Positions 19,110-26,956 of a stretch of DNA of 64,000 nt are shown piece after piece. Each line of letters starts with the position of its first letter. Within the stretch, counting starts at the first letter, position 1. The notes beneath the pieces were generated by a model that ran no database searches, was not told where the DNA came from, and saw only the letters and a program-made list of their open reading frames with translations. The stretch comes from Falsiphaeobacter marinintestinus (lineage in GTDB: Bacteria > Pseudomonadota > Alphaproteobacteria > Rhodobacterales > Rhodobacteraceae): contig NZ_VOGO01000003.1 of assembly GCF_007923355.1 (NCBI RefSeq), positions 248,001 through 312,000 on the forward strand, read 5' to 3'. Both the position numbers and the translations under genes were made by a program.

Positions 19110-20627
19110 TCAGGCTCCGATAGTGAAGTAGGCAGGCAGGGCGCGGCGTATCAGTTTGCCGTTTGCGCCCGCTGGCATTTCTTCGAGATGAATGTAAGCG
19201 CGCGGCTGCTTATAGCGGGCAAGCCGTTCACTGGCAAATTGTGTCAGGTCTGCTGTGTCGAGTGGTGCAGGACCCGTGTAAAACGCGGCGATGATACGGG
19301 TGTCTTCCTTGATTTCGACATCCGTGACGCCGACCGCCGTTATGCCGGGATGGGCAATCAGCGCGGCTTCGACTTCGACCGGGGACACGCGATAGCCACC
19401 GGCGTTCATCATGTCGTCGTCGCGGCCCAGATAGGTGATCTGGCCATCGATGGTCATTGCCCCCTGATCGCCGGTCAGAAACCAGTCACCGCGCATCCGC
19501 GTGGCGAATTCTTCCGGCGCGTTCAGATAGCCCAGCATCAGGCCGGGGTCGTCGCGGTGCACGGCGATGGTGCCTTCAGCGCCTTGCGGCACGGGTTGGC
19601 CATCGTCATCCACAATCGCAATGCGACGTCCGTTTTGTGGTTGGCCCAGTGCATCACTGCGGGCCGGATGAATCGGGCTGGACGAGATGAAAGTCGAACA
19701 TTCGGACATGCCATACGCTTCGTGCAGCTCGGTCCCGCTGGCGTCTGTCCAGAGTTCATGCAGATGGCGCGACAGCTTTTCTCCTGCACACAGGCCATGG
19801 CGCAGGTCGGGCAGGTGCAAGGTGGTGTTTTCTTGCAGAATCTTGCGGTAAACCCCTGGTGCGGCTGCAAAAATCGTTGCCTTGTGGTGGCGCAGAAGAT
19901 GCGGGAGCGATCCGATGTCGGTGCCGGGTTCCGGGATCAGGGCGGTCGCACCGATGGTCCATGGGTCCATCAAACCGGTGCCCAGCGTATAGGTCCAGTT
20001 GAAGGCGCCAGCATGGCACAACCGGTCTTTCGCGGTCAGCCCGTACCAGCCATCCACCATCATCTGACGCGCCCAGATCGCCCGATGGGCATGGGCCACA
20101 GCACGCGGTTTGCCCGAGGTGCCCGATGTGTAAACCACGTAAGCCATCCGATCCGGATCGCCCATGGCCCACTCACAGGGCGGCAGGCTGCGCATCGCGT
20201 CCAGCGCTTCAAGTCCGATCTGGTTTGGGTGATCGGCGCAGGCCACAGCCGGATCGCGCAGGATCGCCGACGGGGCCAGATCGTCGATCATCTTTTGCGT
20301 TTCAGGCGCGGTCAGTTGGGACGATGTCGGCACCGGCACCAGACCGGCAGCAATCGCGCCCAGATAGGCAATCGGGAATTCGACCGTATTCCCCAGCCGC
20401 ATCAGAATGATCTGGCCGGGCTTCAACCCGGCCTGTAACAGACCGGTCCCGGTACCGCGCACGGCCTGTTCGAGCTCGGCAAAGCTCCAGTCATCCGAGC
20501 CGGCAGGGCGCAAAACCGACAGGGCAATCTTGTCCGCGTTTTGCTGCGCGCGGCCCAAGACAAACGCCGCCAGATTGAACGGCGCAGGGCAGGGCGGCGG
20601 GGCGCCATGATCAAAGATAGACAACAT
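19110..20627 (-). CDS. AMP-binding acyl-CoA synthetase, benzoate-CoA-ligase-like
   Basis: ANL superfamily members activate a carboxylic acid with ATP and CoA through an acyl-adenylate. The protein has 505 residues from ATG 20627. The P-loop-like motif A3 is YTSGTSGKPRAVAH near 160, motif A5 is EAYGMSECS near 292, the hinge aspartate is in WFLTGDQGAM near 400, and the C-terminal lysine is in ANGKLIRRALP near 490. Starts at 20681 and 20699 would extend it by 18-24 residues, but these have no convincing binding site and collide with the divergent regulator. Cognate acid is unknown; aromatic or short-chain acids are likely for relatives. The XRE-cupin gene opposite may regulate it. Confidence 0.82.
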   Translation of the reverse strand: MLSIFDHGAPPPCPAPFNLAAFVLGRAQQNADKIALSVLRPAGSDDWSFAELEQAVRGTGTGLLQAGLKPGQIILMRLGNTVEFPIAYLGAIAAGLVPVPTSSQLTAPETQKMIDDLAPSAILRDPAVACADHPNQIGLEALDAMRSLPPCEWAMGDPDRMAYVVYTSGTSGKPRAVAHAHRAIWARQMMVDGWYGLTAKDRLCHAGAFNWTYTLGTGLMDPWTIGATALIPEPGTDIGSLPHLLRHHKATIFAAAPGVYRKILQENTTLHLPDLRHGLCAGEKLSRHLHELWTDASGTELHEAYGMSECSTFISSSPIHPARSDALGQPQNGRRIAIVDDDGQPVPQGAEGTIAVHRDDPGLMLGYLNAPEEFATRMRGDWFLTGDQGAMTIDGQITYLGRDDDMMNAGGYRVSPVEVEAALIAHPGITAVGVTDVEIKEDTRIIAAFYTGPAPLDTADLTQFASERLARYKQPRAYIHLEEMPAGANGKLIRRALPAYFTIGA

Positions 20628-20692
20628 GATGCCGTGGCTATCCTGCCTTTGCACACGTTGCAAGATAACGGCATCAGACATATAGAACCTCA

Positions 20693-21316
20693 ATGACAAC
20701 GCGCGATCCCAAATCGATAATCCGGATAGCCCGCGATGGCGGGCAAGACGTCGAAGTTGAGCCGCTGGACCTTGGCGTGCGGGTGCGCGAACTGCGCAAG
20801 GCGCGCGACTGGACGCTGGAGCAGGCGGCCAATCAGGCCGGGCTGGCCCGATCTACGCTGAGCAAGATCGAAAACGGGCAGATGTCGCCCACTTATGACG
20901 CGCTGAAGAAGCTGGCCGAAGGCTTGCAGATTTCAGTGCCGCAGTTGTTCACACCTCCGCAACGCGATCAGGTGAACGGGCGCATGGCCGTGACGCTGAA
21001 TGGCCAAGGGGCTGCCCATGCCACGGCGACCTATGAACACGAACTGCTGGCCGAAGCACTGACCAAGAAACTGATGCTGCCCTATCGGGCGCGGGTTCGG
21101 GCGCGGTCGATGGAAGAATTTGACGGCTGGGTGCGCCATGATGGAGAAGAATTCCTGTACGTTCTGACAGGGGTTATCCGGCTCTATACCGAGTTCTATG
21201 AACCGGTCGAAATGCGGCGCGGCGACAGCGCGTATTACGATGCCACGATGGGTCACAACGTGGTGTCGCTTAGCGACGAAGATGCGACGATCCTGTGGGT
21301 CACATCGCTGGGCTAA
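20693..21316 (+). CDS. XRE-family regulator with cupin sensor domain
   Basis: This is a DNA-binding transcription regulator of 207 residues. The N-terminal helix-turn-helix covers about residues 28-82, with recognition helix around QAGLARSTLSKIENGQ and the Cro/CI fold. The C-terminal cupin_2 domain holds VRHDGEEFLYVLTG near 146 and RRGDSAYYDATMGHNV near 178, where a small effector is normally bound. It is divergently transcribed from the acyl-CoA synthetase with about 65 bases between the starts, which would hold both promoters. The inferred role is regulating that ligase in response to its substrate. Such cupin regulators often act on amino acid or polyamine catabolism. DNA site not identified. 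Confidence 0.88.
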   Translation: MTTRDPKSIIRIARDGGQDVEVEPLDLGVRVRELRKARDWTLEQAANQAGLARSTLSKIENGQMSPTYDALKKLAEGLQISVPQLFTPPQRDQVNGRMAVTLNGQGAAHATATYEHELLAEALTKKLMLPYRARVRARSMEEFDGWVRHDGEEFLYVLTGVIRLYTEFYEPVEMRRGDSAYYDATMGHNVVSLSDEDATILWVTSLG

Positions 21317-21343
21317 GCTTGGCGCGGGCAGGGTTGGTTGAGT

Positions 21344-21592
21344 TCAGTCCGCCGTTGCGGTTTCCTGCTGCGCTTCGCGTGTGAGTGTTTCGATGTACAG
21401 AAAGTCGCGAAATTCTTCGCGGGCTTCTTCGAGTGAGAGTTGATGCGTTTCCGCCAGATGCGCCTCAAAACGGTCCCGGTCCTGTTTCAGAAACGGCATT
21501 GAGCCATCATCCAGATTTGGAAACCGTGTTTTGATACGCGAAAAAGCTGACGCCCAATTCTGAGTCAGGTCAGTCCAGTCTATAATCCCCAT
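21344..21592 (-). CDS. Small conserved-looking hypothetical protein
   Basis: The product has 82 residues, beginning MGIIDWTDLTQNWASAF. It is soluble with two probable helices: one around DDGSMPFLKQDRDRFEAHLAE and one around SLEEAREEFRDFLYIE. The tail is polar. ATG 21592 is chosen over 21598 because AAGGA is spaced about six bases from it, while it directly touches the other. I do not recognise the family with certainty; its codon use is ordinary and it has a good ribosome-binding site, which argues that it is real. It is convergent with the XRE-cupin gene and separated from the binding-protein gene by 112 bases. Confidence 0.6.
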   Translation of the reverse strand: MGIIDWTDLTQNWASAFSRIKTRFPNLDDGSMPFLKQDRDRFEAHLAETHQLSLEEAREEFRDFLYIETLTREAQQETATAD

Positions 21593-21703
21593 GAGCATTC
21601 CTTGTTGTCTGTGACAAAAGTTGGCGAACGCTCCTCCCCACGGGCAGGCTAGTTACAAAAGTGTTAACCACTTAGGTGACAAGGTGTCGCAGACCGGGAA
21701 GGG

Positions 21704-23521
21704 TTAATCTTCTTCGTACCACCAGACCTCGGGCATGAACTCAATTCCGTCTCCCGAAATCGGCAACCGGTCGGGAAATTTCAGCTGACGCGCGTGGGCG
21801 ATCCGGCCGACATCGAACCGCCAGATCGGGATCACGTATCGGCCGGCCGTAAGGATGCGGTCCAGCGCGCGGACGGCGGCAAGGAAATCCTCTTGGCTTT
21901 CCGAAGACAGCATCGCATCGATCATCGCCTCGGCGGCAGGAGAATCCATGCCCATCAGGTTGCGCGACCCCGGCGTGGTGATGCCGTCGCGCCCCCAATA
22001 CAGGCGCTGTTCGTTGCCAGGCGACAGTGACAGATCCCTGCGGAACGTTGTCATGTCGAAATCATACTCGGCCTCACGCGCAGTGAATTGGGCGTTGTCG
22101 ACCTTTTCGGCCTGGATTTCGATCCCCAGCCGCTCAAGCGCGCGGGCATAGATTTCGACGACGCTCAGCATGTCGCCTGCACCTTGCCGCATCAACACGT
22201 TGAACGTGAACGGGTCGCCATCCGCATTGCGCAGTAGGCCATCCTGCACTGTCCATCCCGCGTCGTTCAGCAGGGCCATGGCAAGGCGCAGATTTTTGCG
22301 ATTGCGCGCCGTGCCGTCGCCAACGGGCAGGACATATCCCTCAAGCGTGCCCGGAAGCACGGTGTCGGCAAAGGGGGCAAGCAGCGCCTCGACTTTGTCC
22401 GTGGCGGGCCCCGGCAGCATCGCAAGATGCGAGTTCGAGAAATACGAACTGATCCGTGACTGCGCGCCGCCCGTCACCGTGTCGTTGATGTATTCGAAAT
22501 TGAACGCCAGGATCAGCGCCTCGCGGACGCGCCAGTCATCAAACGGCGCGCGGCGGGTGTTCATCACGAAGCCGGTCATGCCGCTGGGGCGTGCATGCGG
22601 GATTTCGGTCTGGACGATATCGCCGCGTCTGGCGGCTGGAAAATCGTACTGCGTTGCCCATTTCTCGGCGTTGAATTCGCGGAGCGCGCTTAACTCTCCG
22701 GCTTTGAACGCTTCGAACATCACAGTCTGGTCACCGTAGAATTCCAACCGGATTTCATCGAAATTGTTGGTCCCGCGTCGCAAGGGCAGATCGGCCCCCC
22801 AATAGTCGGGATTGCGCTTCAGCGAGACGCTGCGCCCGGGATCGAATGAGTCCACCATATAGGGACCGGTGCCCATAGGCACGTCAGGCAGGCTGGATTC
22901 TGCAAAACTGCGACCCTCCCACTGGGCCTTTTTCAGGATCGGGCGCAAAGCGGCAATCAGGGCAAGTTCGCGGTTGTCGCTGTCAAAATCAATGCGCACG
23001 CTGCGCTCGCCCGTCTGCGTGATGGCTTTGATCTGGTTCCACAATCCGCGATACCGCAGATGCCCTTCGGTGCCCAATGTTTCGTACGACCAGATCACAT
23101 CTTCGACCGTAACCGGGCTGCCATCCCAGAATCGGGCATCATCGCGCAAGGTGAATTCGGCCCAGGACCGGTCGGGCGGGATGTCGACCGATTCGGCCAA
23201 AAGGCCGTAAAGCGTGAAAGCTTCATCCCGGGAGCGGCCCATCAGGGACTCATATCCCCAGAACCTCCATTGCCAGGGAACGGTGCCTTTTGACACGAAT
23301 GGATTGAGTGAATCGAAGCCACCGGTATTTCCAAACACGATTTTGCCGCCCTTGGGCGCATCGGGGTTGGCATAGGGCAGAGACACAAAATCCGGTGGGA
23401 GCGCGGGCTCACCATACATAGCTATGCCATGTACCGATTCTGCAGACGCAAAACCTGTGGACAAAAACGCCGTGACTCCGGCGATCAGAGCCCGTCTTAG
23501 GGGGAAATAAACTGGGCGCAC
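21704..23521 (-). CDS. Periplasmic peptide-binding protein, YejA-like, orphan
   Basis: This is an SBP family 5 receptor of a peptide ABC importer. It has 605 residues with a signal peptide ending about residue 27 (AFLSTGFASAES). The mature N terminus HGIAMYGEPALPPDF and the segment GKIVFGNTGGFDSLNPF are characteristic of YejA/microcin C-type binding proteins. The region PVTVEDVIWSYETLG and the interdomain part fit the family. The start is a GTG at 23521; no nearer ATG fits the signal peptide. No permease or ATPase gene adjoins it, so it must act with a transporter encoded elsewhere. It is upstream-divergent from the small RNA candidate. Confidence 0.85.
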   Translation of the reverse strand: MRPVYFPLRRALIAGVTAFLSTGFASAESVHGIAMYGEPALPPDFVSLPYANPDAPKGGKIVFGNTGGFDSLNPFVSKGTVPWQWRFWGYESLMGRSRDEAFTLYGLLAESVDIPPDRSWAEFTLRDDARFWDGSPVTVEDVIWSYETLGTEGHLRYRGLWNQIKAITQTGERSVRIDFDSDNRELALIAALRPILKKAQWEGRSFAESSLPDVPMGTGPYMVDSFDPGRSVSLKRNPDYWGADLPLRRGTNNFDEIRLEFYGDQTVMFEAFKAGELSALREFNAEKWATQYDFPAARRGDIVQTEIPHARPSGMTGFVMNTRRAPFDDWRVREALILAFNFEYINDTVTGGAQSRISSYFSNSHLAMLPGPATDKVEALLAPFADTVLPGTLEGYVLPVGDGTARNRKNLRLAMALLNDAGWTVQDGLLRNADGDPFTFNVLMRQGAGDMLSVVEIYARALERLGIEIQAEKVDNAQFTAREAEYDFDMTTFRRDLSLSPGNEQRLYWGRDGITTPGSRNLMGMDSPAAEAMIDAMLSSESQEDFLAAVRALDRILTAGRYVIPIWRFDVGRIAHARQLKFPDRLPISGDGIEFMPEVWWYEED

Positions 23522-23600
23522 TTTGGCAACAATCCTGCTCTGGCCTTATTTTGTTGGATGCATTGTTACTGCGGGATTCTCATAGATTCAAACTTTTAGC

Positions 23601-23629
23601 TTGGATGCCGCGAGGGAATTGCTTATAAA
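23601..23629 (+). promoter_or_regulatory. Sigma-70-type promoter for small RNA candidate
   Basis: The -35 hexamer TTGGAT is at 23601-23606 and the -10 hexamer TATAAA at 23624-23629, with an exact 17-base spacer. The predicted start is near A 23636. Quality is good for an alphaproteobacterium. Confidence 0.6.
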
Positions 23630-23635
23630 GGACCC

Positions 23636-23712
23636 ACTGCTCGATAGGTTTCTTGCCTGTATGAAACCTGCCTCAATAACTTAACGCCAGCTTCGTGCTG
23701 GCGTTTTTTTTT
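23636..23712 (+). ncRNA. Candidate small RNA, about 77 nt
   Basis: No open frame of note lies here, yet a strong promoter precedes it and a strong intrinsic terminator ends it. Predicted structure: a first hairpin with arms AGGTTTC (23646-23652) and GAAACCT (23663-23669) and a 10-base loop TTGCCTGTAT, then a short A/U-rich single strand CCTCAATAACTT, then the terminator stem. This is the layout of a trans-acting small RNA with Hfq-type terminator. An alternative is a leader of bdhA, but the terminator lies 140 bases before bdhA, so a leader would need attenuation. I do not recognise the family. Hfq, encoded in the same window, would be a natural partner. Confidence 0.55.
23683..23712 (+). terminator. 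Intrinsic terminator of the small RNA candidate
   Basis: Nine-base arms AACGCCAGC (23683-23691) and GCTGGCGTT (23697-23705), loop TTCGT, followed directly by T9 (23704-23712 overlapping the arm end). There is no protein gene upstream on this strand for it to end. Confidence 0.85.
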
Positions 23713-23741
23713 GCCCAATGTTCAGGCAAAGCGGGTGGTGA

Positions 23742-23801
23742 TGTGAAGAACATGTCACACCTTTCGGCGGAGTTTCGCGACCTTTGTCGTTTGACATGTC
23801 A
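23742..23801. promoter_or_regulatory. Palindromes upstream of bdhA
   Basis: TGACATGTCA is a perfect 10-base palindrome at 23792-23801, 50 bases before bdhA. A second element has TGTGA and TCACA arms (23742-23746 and 23755-23759) separated by eight bases, and shares ACATGTCA with the first. Either could be operator sites; no regulator is assigned. Confidence 0.35.
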
Positions 23802-23851
23802 GAACAGATTGGCAGGGTGCGGACAACATCGAAACGCTAGGAGAGCACAGC

Positions 23852-24625
23852 ATGTCATTGCAGGGTAAAACCGCCGTTGTCACGGGGTCAAATTCAGGGA
23901 TCGGGCTGGGCGTCGCATGGGAACTGGCAAAGGCCGGTGCAAATGTGGTGCTGAATTCGTTCACCGACCGCGACGAAGATCATGAACTGGCAAAAACCAT
24001 GGCCGCCGAAACCGGGGTCGAGGTGCGCTATATCAAGGCAGACATGTCCAAAGGGGCAGAGTGCCGGGATCTGATCGAACAGGCCGGGGCGTGTGACATC
24101 CTTGTGAACAACGCGGGCATCCAGCACGTGGCACCGATCAGTGAGTTTCCGGTCGACAAATGGGACGCAATCATCGCGATCAACATGAACTCGGCCTTTC
24201 ACACCACCGCCGCCGCACTGCCCAAGATGCGGGCCGCTGGCTGGGGCAGGGTGGTCAATATCGCGTCGGCCCACGGTCTGACCGCGTCGCCCTTTAAATC
24301 GGCCTATGTGTCGGCCAAGCACGGGGTTGTCGGCATGACAAAGGTTGTCGCCCTGGAGACCGCGCAGGAGCCGATCACTGCCAACGCGATCTGCCCGGGC
24401 TATGTGCTGACTCCGCTGGTCGAAGCGCAGATCCCCGATACGATGAAAGAATACGACATGAGCCGCGAAGACGTGATCAAGAACGTCATGCTAGAACGCC
24501 AGCCATCGAAAGAGTTCGCAACGGTCGAACAACTGGGCGGCACCGTCGTGTTTCTGTGCTCAGACGCTGCAACCCAGATCACCGGAACAACAATTTCCGT
24601 CGATGGCGGCTGGACCGCGCTATGA
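23852..24625 (+). CDS. bdhA: 3-hydroxybutyrate dehydrogenase
   Basis: This NAD-dependent short-chain dehydrogenase interconverts D-3-hydroxybutyrate and acetoacetate, the step after polyhydroxybutyrate depolymerisation. The 257-residue length is typical. The cofactor motif TGSNSGIGLG begins near residue 11, NNAGIQHVAPI near 87, the catalytic serine is in INIASAHGLTAS (IASAHG) near 139, the YVSAKHG motif holds Tyr152 and Lys156, and the C-terminal GGWTAL end is standard. GGAG precedes the ATG. Its stop overlaps the start of the pentapeptide protein by four bases (ATGA), so three genes are coupled. The family contains many related SDRs, but the sequence order supports BdhA. Confidence 0.9.
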   Translation: MSLQGKTAVVTGSNSGIGLGVAWELAKAGANVVLNSFTDRDEDHELAKTMAAETGVEVRYIKADMSKGAECRDLIEQAGACDILVNNAGIQHVAPISEFPVDKWDAIIAINMNSAFHTTAAALPKMRAAGWGRVVNIASAHGLTASPFKSAYVSAKHGVVGMTKVVALETAQEPITANAICPGYVLTPLVEAQIPDTMKEYDMSREDVIKNVMLERQPSKEFATVEQLGGTVVFLCSDAATQITGTTISVDGGWTAL

Positions 24626-24963
24626 GTGATGAACCCGAAGCCGGTCGTGACAAGCTGGTCATCGACAACATGTTCCTGTGCGGGTCTGCGTTCAGCCGCG
24701 TCAGCCTGAAGGACGCGACATTTCGCGATACCCATCTCACGGGTGTTCGGTGCGACGACGTCAATGCGACCGGCATTACGTTTGACAATGCGAACCTCAG
24801 CGGGGCGACCTTTCACAACGTCAACCTGTCCGGCGCCACGATCATGAATGCCAATCTGCGGGGTCTTGCGGTAACGCAGGCCAATATCACCGACATGACG
24901 ATTGATGGCATCAAGGTCAGCGATCTGATTGCCCTGTGGGACACCCATAACGGAAATGGCTAA
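24622..24963 (+). CDS. Pentapeptide-repeat protein
   Basis: The protein has 113 residues. From about residue 20 to 95 it has a run of A(D/N)LX(X)-like pentapeptides, for instance LKDAT, NANLSGATF, NVNLSGATI and NANLRGLAV, which form a right-handed quadrilateral beta helix. No signal peptide or membrane segment is seen. Such proteins can mimic DNA (Qnr/MfpA, binding gyrase) or act as scaffolds, and this one is too short to assign. It begins in an ATGA overlap with bdhA, and its stop lies within the beginning of the patatin gene. It could also be an accessory to these enzymes on the polymer granule, which is inference. Confidence 0.85.
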   Translation: MSDEPEAGRDKLVIDNMFLCGSAFSRVSLKDATFRDTHLTGVRCDDVNATGITFDNANLSGATFHNVNLSGATIMNANLRGLAVTQANITDMTIDGIKVSDLIALWDTHNGNG

Positions 24964-25990
24964 GCCAAAGCAAATCAACCTCGCCCTGCAAGGTGGCGGG
25001 GCGCATGGGGCCTTTACCTGGGGCGTTCTGGACCGTCTTCTGGACGAAGACGATATCGAGGTTGCCGGGATCACCGGCACCTCGGCAGGGGCGCTGAACG
25101 GAGCCGCCTTCAAGGCCGGAATCGTCAAGGGTGGGCGTGACGGCGCGCGCGAAAACCTGGATTGGTTGTGGGGTCGCATGGGCGCAGTGGGTGACATGCG
25201 CATGAACTATTGGATGGGGTTTGTCGAAGCCGAAAAAATGGCACAGACGATTGAGTATTCACTACCGTATTCCGTTGCCGGACTGTGGTCGCAACTGGTG
25301 TCGCCCTATGCCTATGGTCCGTTCTACAAGAACCCGTTGAAGGACATCGTGGATGAGTTCGATTTCGACACCATCTGTGCCGATCAGGGGCCACAGTTAT
25401 TCGTTTGTGCCACCAAAGTGAAATCCGGCAAGATCCGGATTTTCAAGGGGGACGAGATTTCGACCGACGCGATTCTGGCCTCGGCCTGTTTGCCCAGCGT
25501 GTTTCAAGCCGTCGAGATCGAAGATCCTGACACTGGCGTCTCCGAGGCGTATTGGGATGGCGGCTATACCGGCAATCCGGCGCTGTTTCCCCTGTTCAAC
25601 GCGGATCTTCCCAAAGACGTTGTGATCGTGAACATAAACCCTCTGGAACGCGAGGAAGTGCCTGTCACGCCTCAGCAAATCCAGAATCGGGTGAACGAAA
25701 TCAGCTTCAATTCGTCCCTGTTGCGCGAGCTGCGCGCCGTGGCATTTGTTCAGCGCCTGCTGGACGACGGCACCTTGCGCCCGGGCCGGATGAGCCGCGT
25801 TCTTGTGCACATGATTGCCGACGATCCTTTGATGAACGACCTGTCCATAGCGACCAAGATGGTGCCTGCACCGATGGTTCTGGCCCGCCTGAAAAAAGCC
25901 GGGCGCGCGGCTGCAGATACGTTTCTGGCAGATCACAAAGCAGATCTGGGCACCCGGTCTTCCGTGGATCTGGCTGCGATGTTTGGCTGA
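24956..25990 (+). CDS. Patatin-like phospholipase
   Basis: This is a serine hydrolase of the patatin family, 344 residues, without signal peptide. The oxyanion motif LQGGGAHGAF is at about residues 10-19, the nucleophile motif GTSAGALNG at about 39-47 with the serine in GTSAG, and the aspartate is in YWDGGYTGNP near 200. Ser-Asp dyad geometry is therefore complete. The family comprises phospholipases, lipid acyl hydrolases and some polyhydroxyalkanoate-related enzymes. ATG 24956 overlaps the pentapeptide gene by eight bases. Coupling to bdhA suggests a link to storage lipid or polymer turnover, but this is inferred. A weak GC-rich hairpin follows the stop. Confidence 0.87.
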   Translation: MAKPKQINLALQGGGAHGAFTWGVLDRLLDEDDIEVAGITGTSAGALNGAAFKAGIVKGGRDGARENLDWLWGRMGAVGDMRMNYWMGFVEAEKMAQTIEYSLPYSVAGLWSQLVSPYAYGPFYKNPLKDIVDEFDFDTICADQGPQLFVCATKVKSGKIRIFKGDEISTDAILASACLPSVFQAVEIEDPDTGVSEAYWDGGYTGNPALFPLFNADLPKDVVIVNINPLEREEVPVTPQQIQNRVNEISFNSSLLRELRAVAFVQRLLDDGTLRPGRMSRVLVHMIADDPLMNDLSIATKMVPAPMVLARLKKAGRAAADTFLADHKADLGTRSSVDLAAMFG

Positions 25991-25993
25991 CAC

Positions 25994-26027
25994 GCCGCGC
26001 CCCGAACCGAGGGGACCGGGGCGCGGC
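25994..26027 (+). terminator. GC-rich hairpin after the patatin gene
   Basis: Arms GCCGCGCCCC (25994-26003) and GGGGCGCGGC (26018-26027) with a 14-base loop; few Ts follow, so it may be a weak terminator or an mRNA-end stabiliser. Confidence 0.5.
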
Positions 26028-26201
26028 TGGCCTTGCGTGACCTCTGGGAGGAGGGTGCGTGCAGGCTTGTCGGGTTCAAGATAGTTTTCTCATTCATGTG
26101 TCAAGGTGATCTGATCAATGCAGGTCACTATCGGGCACACATGGCTGCAAATTCCGGGCCAAACGGTCACGAGATAGACATGGGTGACGACAAAAGACGC
26201 C

Positions 26202-26879
26202 TCAGGTCGGCGGTGTCGTCGGGTCTTTTCCGTTCGGATAAACAAGCCCGGCTGAAATCACCAGTTTGGCGGCCTCTTCGATGCTCATATCCAACTCGAT
26301 CACATCTTCTTCGGGAAAGAACAGCAGAAAACCAGACGTCGGGTTAGGGGTCGTTGGAATGAAAACGCCAAACAACCGACCACCAGTTTCCGCCCGGTCC
26401 GAGACTTCGCCTTTGGCCACGGTCGAAATAAACCCGATCGCCCAGATCCCGCGGCGCGGGTATTGGACCAGACAGGCTTTCTCAAAAGACCGTTCGGATT
26501 GCGCGAACACGGTTTCCGAGATCTGTTTGATCCCGGAATAGATCGACCGCACCACCGGCATCCGGTTCACAAGACCTTCGGCAAAACTGATCAGCGAACG
26601 GCCAATTATTCCCTTGGCGATCCACCCGACAATGACGGTGAAAACAAGGAAAAACACTACGCCGACACCGCGCAGGTTGATACCAGTGTATTCTTCAGGG
26701 TTGAACCGGTCCGGCACCAGCGGCAACACTACACCATCGATCCAGCCCACCGTGGCCCATAGCAACCAAATGGTCAGGCTGACAGGCGCAATAACCACGA
26801 TCCCCGTGAAAAAGGACGAGCGCAATCTGGAAAACAGACCGGGACCGCGAGGCGGTTTTTCATCAAATGGGGTGTTCAT
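26202..26879 (-). CDS. DUF502 family inner-membrane protein
   Basis: The 225-residue protein has two hydrophobic helices, near residues 20-45 and 70-95, and a cytoplasmic or periplasmic C-terminal domain. The segment GRSLISFAEGLVNRMPVVRSIYSGIKQISETVF near 93-125 is the DUF502 signature, and FIPTTPNPTSGFLLFFPEEDVI near 175 is the second conserved block. Relatives occur widely in bacteria and plants; the plant proteins are named LCV or COV and act in cell patterning, but bacterial function is not known. It lies alone with its own ribosome-binding site GGGA before ATG 26879. A repeat-like GC hairpin lies in the 211 bases to its left. Confidence 0.85.
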   Translation of the reverse strand: MNTPFDEKPPRGPGLFSRLRSSFFTGIVVIAPVSLTIWLLWATVGWIDGVVLPLVPDRFNPEEYTGINLRGVGVVFFLVFTVIVGWIAKGIIGRSLISFAEGLVNRMPVVRSIYSGIKQISETVFAQSERSFEKACLVQYPRRGIWAIGFISTVAKGEVSDRAETGGRLFGVFIPTTPNPTSGFLLFFPEEDVIELDMSIEEAAKLVISAGLVYPNGKDPTTPPT

Positions 26880-26956
26880 TTTTTTCCCGTGTGAGCCGTC
26901 TGGAACTTAGGCGGTAACCGGCAGGTCTACAATGGGGTCTGGTCGCTGTTGCGACA

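Larger units (their letters stand above)
23522..23851. other. 330-base gene-free region between the SBP gene and bdhA
   Basis: No protein gene is visible. It holds a promoter pair and terminator on the plus strand (small RNA candidate), then a 139-base stretch before bdhA with two inverted repeats and the bdhA ribosome-binding site GGAG at about 23840. Promoters for the divergent binding-protein gene should also lie at its left end. Confidence 0.7.

Noticed and set aside
23742-23759. TGTGA-N8-TCACA as a CRP site
   Set aside because: CRP spacing is six, not eight, and no CRP gene evidence exists here; kept only as an unassigned repeat.
26033-26347. 104-codon frame in the gap before the DUF502 gene
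   Set aside because: It runs into the antisense strand of a clear DUF502 gene, has no good start site and matches nothing.
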